A DNA stretch of 64,000 nt, taken from positions 40,391 through 104,390 of the forward strand of contig NZ_LGCI01000003.1 in NCBI RefSeq assembly GCF_001281525.1, written 5' to 3'. The position numbers and the translations under genes are program-made. Below the pieces are notes generated by a model. It was given only the letters and a program-made list of their open reading frames with translations. It searched no databases and was not told the DNA's origin. Positions 8,348 through 17,559 of this stretch are shown here, in pieces. Position 1 is the stretch's first letter, and every line of letters begins with the position of its first letter. Origin of the DNA: Lysinibacillus macroides. GTDB lineage: Bacteria; Bacillota; Bacilli; Bacillales_A; Planococcaceae.

Positions 8348-11300
8348 TTATTCAGCTAGCTGTTCGTTACCATCCTTGTCTACATAATAAGCATGTGAAC
8401 TTGCTGCTTCTTCAATCTCTTTAAATGCCCAGTGCGTCATTTTGACATCTGGGAAGCTTGGTGTAGTGACACCATGTAATGGACCACGCTCAAACATACG
8501 ATTAATCATGACCACTGCCTGTGCACGTGTTAAGGCAGCGTTTGGTGCGAAGCGGTCATTGTCTAACCCATTGATAATGCCTGCTGCACGGTTTGCTTCA
8601 ATAATCCACTGTGCCCAGTGTCCTTTTGTATCCTTGAATGTTAAAGCTATATTTTCTTCCACAGCCAGTTCTTTGAAGTTCGACACGACCGTTGCCATTT
8701 CCGCACGTGTAATATTCGCGCCTGCATGGAAGTTGCCTTCATTATCACCGTTCATGATACCCTGTTCCTTGACAAACGCAATCGCGCCTGCTGCTGGATG
8801 ATTGGTTTGGACATCTTTAAATGGGGCTTGCTTCACTTGTTCCTCTGTATAGCCTAAAATACGTGCTAGCATGAACGCTACTTGCGCGCGTGTTACGTTT
8901 TTATCTGGACCAAATGTGCCATCTGGGAAGCCCTGGATATACGCGGCATGTGTGCCCTCTGCTTCCTTGGCTACCTGAATAATCGTAAAGGTACTGAATT
9001 TTTCTACTGTAAAGCGCAGACCTGGTTTGCCATCCTGCATCGTTACCACTTCTGGATGAACAACCTTTTTCTCCCCATCTGTATGCTCAATAAATACAGC
9101 TAAACTAGCTAAAAAGGCCTGACGCTCTGCTGCATTTGTTGGCAAAGTCACATCACGCAATGGTAATGTCACCACGACTGGACGAGACGATAAGTTGGTT
9201 TCAATCGTCATTGGACGTGCGACCACATGCACATCATTACTTGCCAATGTTTCACGTACCACACGCTCTGCACGGGCACGCTCCTCAATTGCCTGACGTT
9301 CGCTTTCTTTTTTCACAGGTACTAAGCGGAAATAGAAGTTATCGTCTACCCCATTCATCGAGCTATTTGGAATGGCAATATGGGCATTGTCTGTCGCAAT
9401 TTCTAAATCTAAACCATTGTCACGTAAAACTTGTAAGGCTTCCTTTGGTACTTCTACTGTTGCTTGATCGACAGCGTCCTGTACATCTGGAATAACGATA
9501 CGTGCAATGGTGTTGCCAATCTCTTTTGCCTTTGCCACTGCTTCTTGTGCTTGCTCAGCTGTTAAATTGACAAAGTCTGTCACACGCCCATCTGGATGGG
9601 TTGTACGCTCAATTTCTACCGTTGTTTTTTCCAGTGGATGTTCACCATCCACCTCTAAATCCACATGGATGATTGTTTTTGTCTCTTTTGGTGCTTCTGG
9701 TGTCGGGGTTGGTGCTGGCGTTGTTGTACCGCCACCGCCGCCCGTATTGCCACTGCTACCAGAACTCGCTTCACGGTATACCTTAATTGTATACTGTTTC
9801 ACATTGCCATTTGCATCCGTTACTGTCATAACCATCGTATTCCAGCCTACCTGAAGCGGGATTTGATTGAGTGTACCTGGCTGCCCATTCACAGTTGTTG
9901 TCACGGTTGCACCATTTTCGACTGGAATTGCTGTAAAGTCAATGCTGGCTGTTGGATAGCCAACATTCATTGTGTAATCCGTTGTATCCGTTTGGAAGCT
10001 TGGGCTTAACGAGCCACCTGTTGATAGTGTTAAAGCACTTAACCCCTGTCCAACGTTTACAAGGGCATTTTGTGCCGCTGTTAATTGGGCGAGTGCCTGA
10101 TTTACCTCTTCTTGTGTAGCTGTTGGATTATTAATGACCTTTTTCGCCGTTGCTAGCTTTGCCTGATATTCCTGCCAAGTTGCTGGCGTGTAGGGTCCCG
10201 CTGCTTCTACCTGTGGTTCCTCGCCCACTTTGGCAATCAGAGGTGCTTTATCTACTGTAGCTACTGTAAACGTATGTTGCTTGGTAACCGTTTGCTGACC
10301 ATTTGTTGCTGTCGCTGTGACGGTGTATGTGCCATTTGGTAAATCTACTGGCGGTGTATAGCTCCATTCACCCGTTACGGGGTCCACATCGACATTTACA
10401 TCTACTTCCACTACTTCACCATTTGGCTCTTTTGTGAGTGTAATCGTCACTGTCGATGGTGTCGTTGTCACATCTACTGTTCCACTGATTTCTGGTCGTG
10501 GATTCGTTGTGACTGTGTCTGGCTGTGTAATTTGGAATGCTGCGCTATATGGATTTTCTACTTCTTTATTAAAGGCTGCTACCTTCGCTCCATTTGTGCC
10601 TTCTAATGAGCCTGTACCATCATATTCTACCGTTACTGTTTTTCCAGTTACATCTGGTGTGTTCGGGAATGTTAACACAAGTTTACCGTCTACTACTTCA
10701 AAATTTGTTGGTGTTACTTTCACACCATCTACATCAATTGCAAAGCCTGTTAAATCCGTTAATGTAATGTCTTTATTGAAGTCCACTGTGATTTTATTGC
10801 CACTTGCTGTTTGCTCAAGCAAGGCTGTTGTTGGTTGTGGCACTACTTTTACTAACTTCCCACGTGCTTCTTGTAATTTTCCTAGTGCTACGTCTACCTG
10901 TTCCTGTGTTGCTGTTGGATTTGTTAAAATAAGTGTTGCTTCCTCTAACGCCTCCTCTAGCTCTTGCCAGCTTTCTGGTGTATATTCTTCCTCAACTAAC
11001 GCATCAACCTCATCTACTTCTTTGTGAAGGTCTGTTTTATCCACAAATACCACTTTTTTAGATGCGCTTAATATAAATGCTTCATCTCCTGGCATACCGC
11101 CATACTCGATAACATAGCCTCTAACAGTATTATTTGTTGGAGAATAGTCATTCCATTTTCCAGCTTTAGCTCCTGGACCAAAGATATGTGCTACATACTC
11201 TATATTGCCAGAATTATTTGGTTCAACAGTTCCATCCCAATTTGTATAAGCGTTATTTACTGGTCCTGGATTTAGATCTGCGGGAGTTCCTGCACGATAG

Positions 11301-13462
11301 CCATCATAGAAAGCTAAGCCTTTTCCATCATCAGCTAAACCTTCTGGACCTGTTACCCACCGCCAATCACCACGCATTGTTTTTTCAGGGCTTGCCTCTG
11401 TACGGTTAATATCTTTTGCACCAAGCCAACCAAGACCTTGTGTTTTATCCTTTACAAACGTATTTTCCTCCTCAGTTGTAATTGTTACTAAATAACCTTT
11501 ACGTCCAAAATAACTTTTTCCTTCTGCTTGTATCTTTGCCGCAAACCAGGAAATCGTTGCCTGAGTATCTATATAATCATAGAAATGCCCATTTGCACTG
11601 TAGGCTAAGGCGTTTCCTAAGGTAAAGATAATATTACGCTCACTACGATCAGTTGAGGTTGTCATAAATTGAACATTACGCAAAGCCTCTTGATATTCTG
11701 CAATAGACGCTGCACCGCTTAATTTTAAAATTCCTGTTGTACTATCATAATTACCTGTGATATTAGGTGTATTCGTAAATATAAGACTATCTCCTGATTT
11801 GAAATTCTCAATTGCTACGTTTGCACCGTTTAAATCATTCTCATAGCCTGCTAAAACAGTTGAATCAATTGTTACACCTGTGTCTATTATTATAGGAACA
11901 TTCTCAAGTACATTATTGATAACGACCGCTACTGTATCTCCAGGAGATGTTGTAATAGCAGCTCCAGTTATCGGTTGTTTCAAATTGTCCCTTGCTGCAT
12001 TTAAATTAGCTAATGCTGTTGCTACCTCATCAATTGTTTTACTAACATCTTCTAATACAACCTTTGCCTCTGCTAACGCTTGTTTAAAGACTGTCCATGT
12101 TGACACTGTATAGTCTGTCTCTTGTAAGTTTTCATCATTAATCTCATTAACACGTGTTTCTAAAGCTTTTTTATCCACATGTTTTACAAACGTAAAGAAT
12201 CCACCATTTACAAACTCACTATTTGGTAATGTGACTGTGCCTGTTGTTTGGTTAAGTGGATATGCTTTTGTTGTTGCTTTAGGGAAGTTATTATTAGATT
12301 CATGCACATAAAGATATAACTGATAGTCGGCTGATTTTGCTTCTTCTACTTGTAATGTAATTTCTTCGTTAGTCCATATTCCATTTTTCTCTACTTTAAA
12401 CACACGTGGCATAATCTTTGTTGTATTTGTGGTAGATTCAGTATGAGCAATTGTAGAAGGTAAATCCGTATTAGGAATTTCTATCGAGTAAAGACCTGAT
12501 TGGTCATTATCACTAAATGTAAAGAACGTTAAGTTATTGTCGATTTCATTGCTATTATCTTTATTCGATACTTCAACTGTATCACCAAGTGCAATCGTCA
12601 CAAACGCACCCTCTGCTTGTGATTTAGATTGCTTTTGATACAATGCACCATTATTATCTCGACCAATACCTGTGATACGGTGACCATAACCTGTGTTCTC
12701 ACTTGCTGTCCACATGTTTGTGCTACCATTACTCGCTACATAATCAGTCGCATTACCATTTTCATCTTTAATTGTTAAACCATATTTTAAGCCGAGATAG
12801 CTGTTGACTTTTTGACGTTCTAAAGGAGTAAGCTCTCTGTTATATAATAATACTTCGCCTAGTATACCGTCGTAGCGTTTGGAATGAGAAGAGCCTAGGT
12901 AATAAGCTCCTTCAGTAGCTGATGATGCATAGTTAATCGTATTAGTTGAATTTTCTTCTAAATTTATACCATTAACAGTGAGCTTCATTTTATCTCCACT
13001 ACTAATTACATTTAGAACATCGAGTTTTCCTAATTCAGGATTTTCATAACTAATACTTCCCGTACTACTAAAATACGTTCTAATATTTGATGACGTATAC
13101 TCCGTATTATTGGCTACATATGCACCACCGAATTCCCATGGTATCCCTTTGTCGCTATTGCCTGCGTTAGCGCCTACGGGTGTTTGCACAGAGAATATCT
13201 CTCTTGCGTTACTACTATCAAAGGTAGTCCACGGTGCAGAATATTGACCATCAAGTGCATTGCCATCTGCCCTAAAGCTTCTTAACCCGTAATTGAAATT
13301 AATGAGTGATTGAGGATCATTCTTTTTAATTTTTCTCCCACTATAATTATCCCATACTCTATCTATAGCTAAATCTTGCAGTTTTTCAACAGGAACTCCA
13401 TCACCTAACTCTGAATCTACACTTTTCTCTACGTCCACCCATGAAATTAGTCCATCACTCAC
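8348..13462 (-). CDS. Giant S-layer-homology surface protein (main body; signal peptide out of frame)
   Basis: About 1704 residues in this frame. Order of domains: concanavalin/LamG-like region (about 1-235, ending LERQKVNSYLGLKYGLTI); FIVAR-like helices (about 427-495, 810-870 and 1070-1134); a cadherin-like beta domain with FKSGDSLIFTNTPNITGNYD (about 497-622); a C-type-lectin-like domain (about 624-792); a SwmB-like domain (about 874-970); an Ig-like domain (about 972-1067); a cadherin-like sandwich (about 1140-1230); a Gly/Thr/Pro linker; and three C-terminal SLH motifs (about 1500-1675, e.g. IQGFPDGTFGPDKNVTRAQ). SLH motifs bind pyruvylated wall polymer, so it is an S-layer-associated adhesin-like protein. 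The GTG at 13462 is only the first start in frame. The true start is probably 13614, with a one-base indel near 13470-13473. Confidence 0.85.
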   Translation of the reverse strand: MSDGLISWVDVEKSVDSELGDGVPVEKLQDLAIDRVWDNYSGRKIKKNDPQSLINFNYGLRSFRADGNALDGQYSAPWTTFDSSNAREIFSVQTPVGANAGNSDKGIPWEFGGAYVANNTEYTSSNIRTYFSSTGSISYENPELGKLDVLNVISSGDKMKLTVNGINLEENSTNTINYASSATEGAYYLGSSHSKRYDGILGEVLLYNRELTPLERQKVNSYLGLKYGLTIKDENGNATDYVASNGSTNMWTASENTGYGHRITGIGRDNNGALYQKQSKSQAEGAFVTIALGDTVEVSNKDNSNEIDNNLTFFTFSDNDQSGLYSIEIPNTDLPSTIAHTESTTNTTKIMPRVFKVEKNGIWTNEEITLQVEEAKSADYQLYLYVHESNNNFPKATTKAYPLNQTTGTVTLPNSEFVNGGFFTFVKHVDKKALETRVNEINDENLQETDYTVSTWTVFKQALAEAKVVLEDVSKTIDEVATALANLNAARDNLKQPITGAAITTSPGDTVAVVINNVLENVPIIIDTGVTIDSTVLAGYENDLNGANVAIENFKSGDSLIFTNTPNITGNYDSTTGILKLSGAASIAEYQEALRNVQFMTTSTDRSERNIIFTLGNALAYSANGHFYDYIDTQATISWFAAKIQAEGKSYFGRKGYLVTITTEEENTFVKDKTQGLGWLGAKDINRTEASPEKTMRGDWRWVTGPEGLADDGKGLAFYDGYRAGTPADLNPGPVNNAYTNWDGTVEPNNSGNIEYVAHIFGPGAKAGKWNDYSPTNNTVRGYVIEYGGMPGDEAFILSASKKVVFVDKTDLHKEVDEVDALVEEEYTPESWQELEEALEEATLILTNPTATQEQVDVALGKLQEARGKLVKVVPQPTTALLEQTASGNKITVDFNKDITLTDLTGFAIDVDGVKVTPTNFEVVDGKLVLTFPNTPDVTGKTVTVEYDGTGSLEGTNGAKVAAFNKEVENPYSAAFQITQPDTVTTNPRPEISGTVDVTTTPSTVTITLTKEPNGEVVEVDVNVDVDPVTGEWSYTPPVDLPNGTYTVTATATNGQQTVTKQHTFTVATVDKAPLIAKVGEEPQVEAAGPYTPATWQEYQAKLATAKKVINNPTATQEEVNQALAQLTAAQNALVNVGQGLSALTLSTGGSLSPSFQTDTTDYTMNVGYPTASIDFTAIPVENGATVTTTVNGQPGTLNQIPLQVGWNTMVMTVTDANGNVKQYTIKVYREASSGSSGNTGGGGGTTTPAPTPTPEAPKETKTIIHVDLEVDGEHPLEKTTVEIERTTHPDGRVTDFVNLTAEQAQEAVAKAKEIGNTIARIVIPDVQDAVDQATVEVPKEALQVLRDNGLDLEIATDNAHIAIPNSSMNGVDDNFYFRLVPVKKESERQAIEERARAERVVRETLASNDVHVVARPMTIETNLSSRPVVVTLPLRDVTLPTNAAERQAFLASLAVFIEHTDGEKKVVHPEVVTMQDGKPGLRFTVEKFSTFTIIQVAKEAEGTHAAYIQGFPDGTFGPDKNVTRAQVAFMLARILGYTEEQVKQAPFKDVQTNHPAAGAIAFVKEQGIMNGDNEGNFHAGANITRAEMATVVSNFKELAVEENIALTFKDTKGHWAQWIIEANRAAGIINGLDNDRFAPNAALTRAQAVVMINRMFERGPLHGVTTPSFPDVKMTHWAFKEIEEAASSHAYYVDKDGNEQLAE

Positions 13463-13464
13463 TC

Positions 13465-13614
13465 CTACTCCCCAGGATAAACGCCTGCTGTGTATTCAGT
13501 ATCAGCCTTGGCTTGTGGAGCTCCTACAAAAGACAAACTGCTGGCGACTAATGTTGTTGCAAGAAAGGTGTTTAGTGAACACCTCCACCATTTTTGTTGC
13601 TTTGTTTTGTACAT
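13465..13614 (-). pseudogene. Signal-peptide segment of the giant SLH protein, separated by frameshift
   Basis: ATG at 13614 has a strong Shine-Dalgarno (AGGAGGG, 13621-13627). It encodes 49 residues: a basic MYKTKQQKWWR, a hydrophobic core and a cleavage motif QAKA, then TEYTAGVYPGE and TAG at 13465-13467. Adding one G to the GGGG run (minus strand, 13473-13470) would give ...YPGGVGVSDGLISW and join this leader to the 8348-13462 frame. The pattern is exactly what an SLH precursor start should look like. It may be a real inactivating mutation, a phase-variable tract or a sequencing error. Confidence 0.85.
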
Positions 13615-13995
13615 ACTATGCCCTCCTATCTATTCTTTATTTAGTTATAAAAAAGTTCATTAAGTATGTAATCTCCCCCTCTACATTAGATTTTTCTAAA
13701 AGAAATTAGAAACCTCCACCTTTAACTATATAAAACCGATATATACAAAAAATATACAAGGGCCCTACTAGGTATAAAACACTCATATGCGATTGCTGTT
13801 AACCCATACATGAAAAGTTTTTTTCACAGAAAAAACAGATAATGTCCTACCATCATCTGTTTGACATGCGAATATCATTTAGCCAAAAAGTTCATCCAAA
13901 ATTTCTAGGCTATGCTAAAATTAAGATAACACCATATATTGGGCAAATTTCCGTTTCATCGACTATTCATCATAAAATAGGGGGCATCTTATCAT
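13615..13995. other. Divergent intergenic region between two surface-protein genes
   Basis: AT-rich, with the Shine-Dalgarno of the SLH gene at its left edge (13621-13627) and AGGGGG for the gene at 13996 on its right. The sequence GTTTTTTTCACAGAAAAAAC near 13818 forms a short hairpin. Both promoters probably lie here; none was identified with certainty. Confidence 0.5.
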
Positions 13996-15285
13996 ATGAA
14001 AAATAAAAAAAAGTTGGCTTTATTGTCTATTGTGGCTGTTCCTTCGCTTCTTTACAGTACGCCAACATTAGCGGCTGAAGTGATAGAACACCCACAAACA
14101 GCCTATATCGCAAATAATTCTTACAATGCCAATGTAGCAAATACTGTACAGCTTATTAACAATATTAATAATACAACCGCTACCTTCCAAGCCAATTTAG
14201 AGGCTGCGCTGAAAGCCTATAATGCTTTAACAGAAGTGGAGAAGCAATATGTTACAAACCATGCTACGTTGTCAGCACATCAGCAAACAAGGCTGACTTA
14301 TCGTAAGCTTGCTACTCAAATTGAAGAAAAGCTGGCTTCTGTAGACGCTACATCTGCTAATTATTATACAAATGTGGTGGAGACAAGGGATTGGTATAAT
14401 ACATTAAATGCTGCACAAAAATCCTTTATTAGTGAGGCTGCGCGAAAAATATTAACATCCACTGTTACACCCAATACATCACTCAATACAGTTGTCGCTA
14501 AAATTCAATTACTCAATGCCTCTCGCTCCTCCTTCCATAAGGATGTAGCAGATGCTCGTGCAGAGCTGAATGCCTTGCGTAGGTTTTCAAATGTCTCTTT
14601 ACCTTCTGGCATTGAACAGCTATTGCTAGATGCTGAACAGCTTGTTGCCAATGACAAGACTGCTGCCAAGAAAGTAGAGGATGCTATTGCTGCTTTATCC
14701 TCTACAACCTCTACGGCTCATGATGTTCAGACCGTTAAAACAGCATTTGAAGCTTTAACGCCTGTACAGCAGCAGCTTGTGCCAAATGTTTGGACGTTAG
14801 TGGATTTTATACAGGGCGAATATACACTGCCGACAAAAGAAAATATACCTAAAAAACCTGACTCATCAGCTAGTGCAGCCATTCCTGGTGAAATCACAGC
14901 TATGACAAAAAGTAAAAAGACGTATAAAGCCAAAATTAACGTCGCCGCCTCCGAGGTTAACACAGAACGCTTTATTTTAACGACAAAGGACAAAATAACG
15001 ATTATTATTCCGCCACTTTATACACTAGTCAATGAAGATGAAGGAGTAATGGAGATTCAAGTAACCAAAAGAGGCAATCGTATTACACTTGCAGTCACAC
15101 TCAATAAAGAGCCTGTGGTATTTGATGCCAATATGGAAATCATAATTGAGGGTTTAACAGCAAATTCATCTATTATCCACTCTAATGAGTTAGGCAATCG
15201 AGTACCTGCCGATTTCATTATCAGTGGAAATCGACATATTGTCCAAACAACTATATCGGATACGTTCCAAATCGTATACAACTAA
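13996..15285 (+). CDS. Secreted helical protein of unknown function
   Basis: 429 residues. A signal peptide (MKNKKKLALLSIVAVPSLL ... TLAA) is cleaved near residue 27. Residues about 45-270 are rich in Ala/Gln/Thr helices with two 'YNALTEVEKQYV' / 'WYNTLNAAQKSFI'-type segments, a pattern shared by surface-associated helical repeats. Residues about 300-429 are beta-rich (KTYKAKINVAASEVNTERFI, ITIIIPPLYTLV). There is no SLH, sortase or membrane anchor. A hairpin terminator follows at 15390-15428. No family was recognised. Position next to the giant SLH gene suggests, but does not prove, a surface role. Confidence 0.75.
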   Translation: MKNKKKLALLSIVAVPSLLYSTPTLAAEVIEHPQTAYIANNSYNANVANTVQLINNINNTTATFQANLEAALKAYNALTEVEKQYVTNHATLSAHQQTRLTYRKLATQIEEKLASVDATSANYYTNVVETRDWYNTLNAAQKSFISEAARKILTSTVTPNTSLNTVVAKIQLLNASRSSFHKDVADARAELNALRRFSNVSLPSGIEQLLLDAEQLVANDKTAAKKVEDAIAALSSTTSTAHDVQTVKTAFEALTPVQQQLVPNVWTLVDFIQGEYTLPTKENIPKKPDSSASAAIPGEITAMTKSKKTYKAKINVAASEVNTERFILTTKDKITIIIPPLYTLVNEDEGVMEIQVTKRGNRITLAVTLNKEPVVFDANMEIIIEGLTANSSIIHSNELGNRVPADFIISGNRHIVQTTISDTFQIVYN

Positions 15286-15389
15286 ATTAAAAGTACTAAA
15301 GAAATATTAACGAGACCTATGTGGGTTTCCCCCCAATTAAAAATAGGTTTAAAAGAGAAGAACGTAAGCTTTCTATATATTAATAAAAA

Positions 15390-15428
15390 AGTAATAGACA
15401 AAGTCGATTTTTTACTTTGTCTATTACT
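15390..15428. terminator. Hairpin terminator between convergent genes
   Basis: A 15-bp perfect stem AGTAATAGACAAAGT / ACTTTGTCTATTACT (15390-15404 and 15414-15428) has a T-rich loop and lies between the convergent genes ending at 15285 and 15501. Confidence 0.75.
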
Positions 15429-15500
15429 AACTAAAAATATACGCTCCATAATGTTAGGCATCAATAAAGATTTATCAGGCGAATCATCAATTTTTTAAAA

Positions 15501-17423
15501 TTATTTTGTCTTAGCTACTAGTTGCTCCACAATGAAATCTAGCTGTTTCGATAATGAATAGATGTCGTTGTAGTAACAAAAACCAAAATCCATTTCAATA
15601 AGCCTTCCTTCTTGAATGGCAGGAATATTAGACCAAACTGGATGATCCGTTAAATCCACCATGCCTTCATAGGATGAACGGATCACGTAATCACCTGCAT
15701 AATCCGTTAATACTTCTAAAGAAACATCAATTGCCTCATCGGTGTTGTTTTTATTATCAATTTTCTGTTGAATAATGTCTGGTGCTTTCATTCCTAAGTA
15801 CTCATAAATAGCTTGGGAACCGCGTCCAAAGGTATAACTTGTCACAACTGACATTTTCCCTTTGCCGCCTTCCATAATACTAACCGTTTTATCTGAAATA
15901 CCTGCCTCTTTTAATTTCTCTTGACTATCCTCTACCTTTGTATAGAAATTAACTAAAAGCTCTTTTGCTTCTTTCTCTTTCCCTAGTACTTCACCAATCT
16001 TCGTTAAACGTTCATCTAGTGATATTGAGAAATCAATCATAACAGTAGGTGCAATTCTTTGCATTTGATCATAAAGCTCATCCTTACTTGGAATAATGAT
16101 GACATCAGGTTTTAATTGGATCACTGCCTCAACATTTGGTTCAAACCATTCACCTAAACTTTCAACTGTTTTTAATTCTTCCTCAAATGCTGCTCCCTCT
16201 TGTATTTTAGAGGAGCCCACTGGTGTCACATCAACTGCTAGTACATCACCTGTATAATACATCACCACAACTCGCTCAGGGTTAACGGGTATTTCTACGT
16301 CTCCTTTCATAGTAGAGACAATTTTTGTTTGTGATTCGCTGACTGCTTGAGTGGTAGAAGCTTGTTTTTCCCCGCCTCCTGCATTGGTTGATGCTCCACT
16401 ACTGCAAGCACTTAATAAAAGCGTCAGGCATAGAAAGAGTGTTGCAATAGCTGATAATCCTCTTTTATTCATCGGTTCATACTTCCTTTCATTATATTGA
16501 TAACCATTCTCAATATAATCTTGGAAGCTCCAATCAACAATGGAGTATCTTTCAGACATTGAAGGACTATCTTTTACTAGATGCCTTACTTGTTCCTTTT
16601 GACGGTATTTTGTGGGTGAAACGCCCACTCTCTTTTTGAAAAGTCTACTAAAATAATAAACATCGCTATAGCCGACACCCATAGCGATATCGCGTAAGCT
16701 AGCATTTGTCTTCTCAAGCAAAATTGAAGCTTTTTCAATACGTAACTGAATGAGATACTCGATTGGACTACATCCTATTTGTTGCTTGAATTGAATGGAT
16801 AAATGAGACGGACTATAGCGTAGCGCCCTCGCAATTGATTCTAAAGTCAATGGCTGTGCATAGTTTTCTTCTAAATAGGCTTTAATTTGACTAGGGACAT
16901 TCAGCTTTTGAATGTTACCACTGTCCTGATCTAATTGCATGAAAATGTCATTCAATAATTGATAGAATAGCGATTTAACGGTAAATTTGCTAAGGTTATT
17001 AGCATTTTCCCACTTCTTATACATATAATATATTTTTTCAAACATTGTAATAGGTGAGTTAGGAACAAGACTATATTGATAGTTGAAAGGATTATTTCTT
17101 TGCATGGCACTTGCTATCATTTTATTTGAGGTTAAAGGAACGGAAGCTCGATAAAATATTAAAAAATATTCAAAGCCTTTGTCTGTAGCCACTATTTGTA
17201 AAGTAGAGCCCTTTCCACCATGAATAAGATGAAAGCCTTCTAATGTGTAGTTTGTTAAATCGATCTGGACTTCCGCACCACCACCTGTGGCATAAAGAAA
17301 CATATTAGCAGGTATTTTAAATGTTTTTCCTATTTCCTCAGGTTTTAATAGCTCATATCTTATATCGAGCACTTTGATCGTTGCATGATTCCAAAGAAAT
17401 AGAAACTCCTCTTTTGGTAGCAT
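15501..17423 (-). CDS. AraC regulator fused in frame to a siderophore-binding lipoprotein (copy 1)
   Basis: 640 residues in one open frame. The N-terminal sensor-like part is about 1-170. The AraC double helix-turn-helix is about 184-283 (YSPSHLSIQFKQQIGCSP; DIAMGVGYSDVYYFSRLFKKRVGVSPTKYR). Instead of stopping, the frame continues through a linker that contains a Fur-like box (16498-16512, translated ENGYQ) and an AAAGGAAG ribosome-binding site. It then enters a complete lipoprotein starting at Met318 (ATG 16472) with a signal peptide and lipobox LLLSAC (Cys340). A Peripla_BP_2 ferric-siderophore-binding domain runs to the end (VVVMYYTGDVLAVDVTPVG). Either a membrane-spanning regulator-sensor or two products (full length plus an internal lipoprotein of 323 residues) can be made. 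Start: GGAAGG 12 bases upstream, with a separate Fur-like box at 17472-17486. Confidence 0.88.
   Translation of the reverse strand: MLPKEEFLFLWNHATIKVLDIRYELLKPEEIGKTFKIPANMFLYATGGGAEVQIDLTNYTLEGFHLIHGGKGSTLQIVATDKGFEYFLIFYRASVPLTSNKMIASAMQRNNPFNYQYSLVPNSPITMFEKIYYMYKKWENANNLSKFTVKSLFYQLLNDIFMQLDQDSGNIQKLNVPSQIKAYLEENYAQPLTLESIARALRYSPSHLSIQFKQQIGCSPIEYLIQLRIEKASILLEKTNASLRDIAMGVGYSDVYYFSRLFKKRVGVSPTKYRQKEQVRHLVKDSPSMSERYSIVDWSFQDYIENGYQYNERKYEPMNKRGLSAIATLFLCLTLLLSACSSGASTNAGGGEKQASTTQAVSESQTKIVSTMKGDVEIPVNPERVVVMYYTGDVLAVDVTPVGSSKIQEGAAFEEELKTVESLGEWFEPNVEAVIQLKPDVIIIPSKDELYDQMQRIAPTVMIDFSISLDERLTKIGEVLGKEKEAKELLVNFYTKVEDSQEKLKEAGISDKTVSIMEGGKGKMSVVTSYTFGRGSQAIYEYLGMKAPDIIQQKIDNKNNTDEAIDVSLEVLTDYAGDYVIRSSYEGMVDLTDHPVWSNIPAIQEGRLIEMDFGFCYYNDIYSLSKQLDFIVEQLVAKTK
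16498..16512 (-). promoter_or_regulatory. Fur-like box inside the AraC-lipoprotein coding frame (copy 1)
   Basis: The minus strand reads TGAGAATGGTTATCA, close to the Bacillus 7-1-7 Fur core TGATAATNATTATCA. It lies 26 bases before the internal lipoprotein ATG (16472), with AAAGGAAG between. The box is translated as part of the fused protein. Confidence 0.75.
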
Positions 17424-17471
17424 CCTACATCATTCCTTCCAATTCTTCACTACCTCCAAGTTTATTACAAT

Positions 17472-17486
17472 TGATAATCATTCTCA
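17472..17486 (-). promoter_or_regulatory. Fur-like box upstream of AraC-lipoprotein fusion copy 1
   Basis: TGATAATCATTCTCA on the given strand is a near-perfect 7-1-7 Fur core. It lies about 50 bp upstream of the start at 17423. Iron repression of this gene is inferred. Confidence 0.8.
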
Positions 17487-17559
17487 ATATAAATTCTGTA
17501 TAAAATATAGAAAAACCACTCAAACAATCCAATGCTTGAGTGATCTTATGGAATTTCAT

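Noticed and set aside
9507-11027. Long plus-strand frames opposite the giant SLH gene
   Set aside because: They are antisense to a gene with clear domains over its full length and have no signal, domain or ribosome-binding site.
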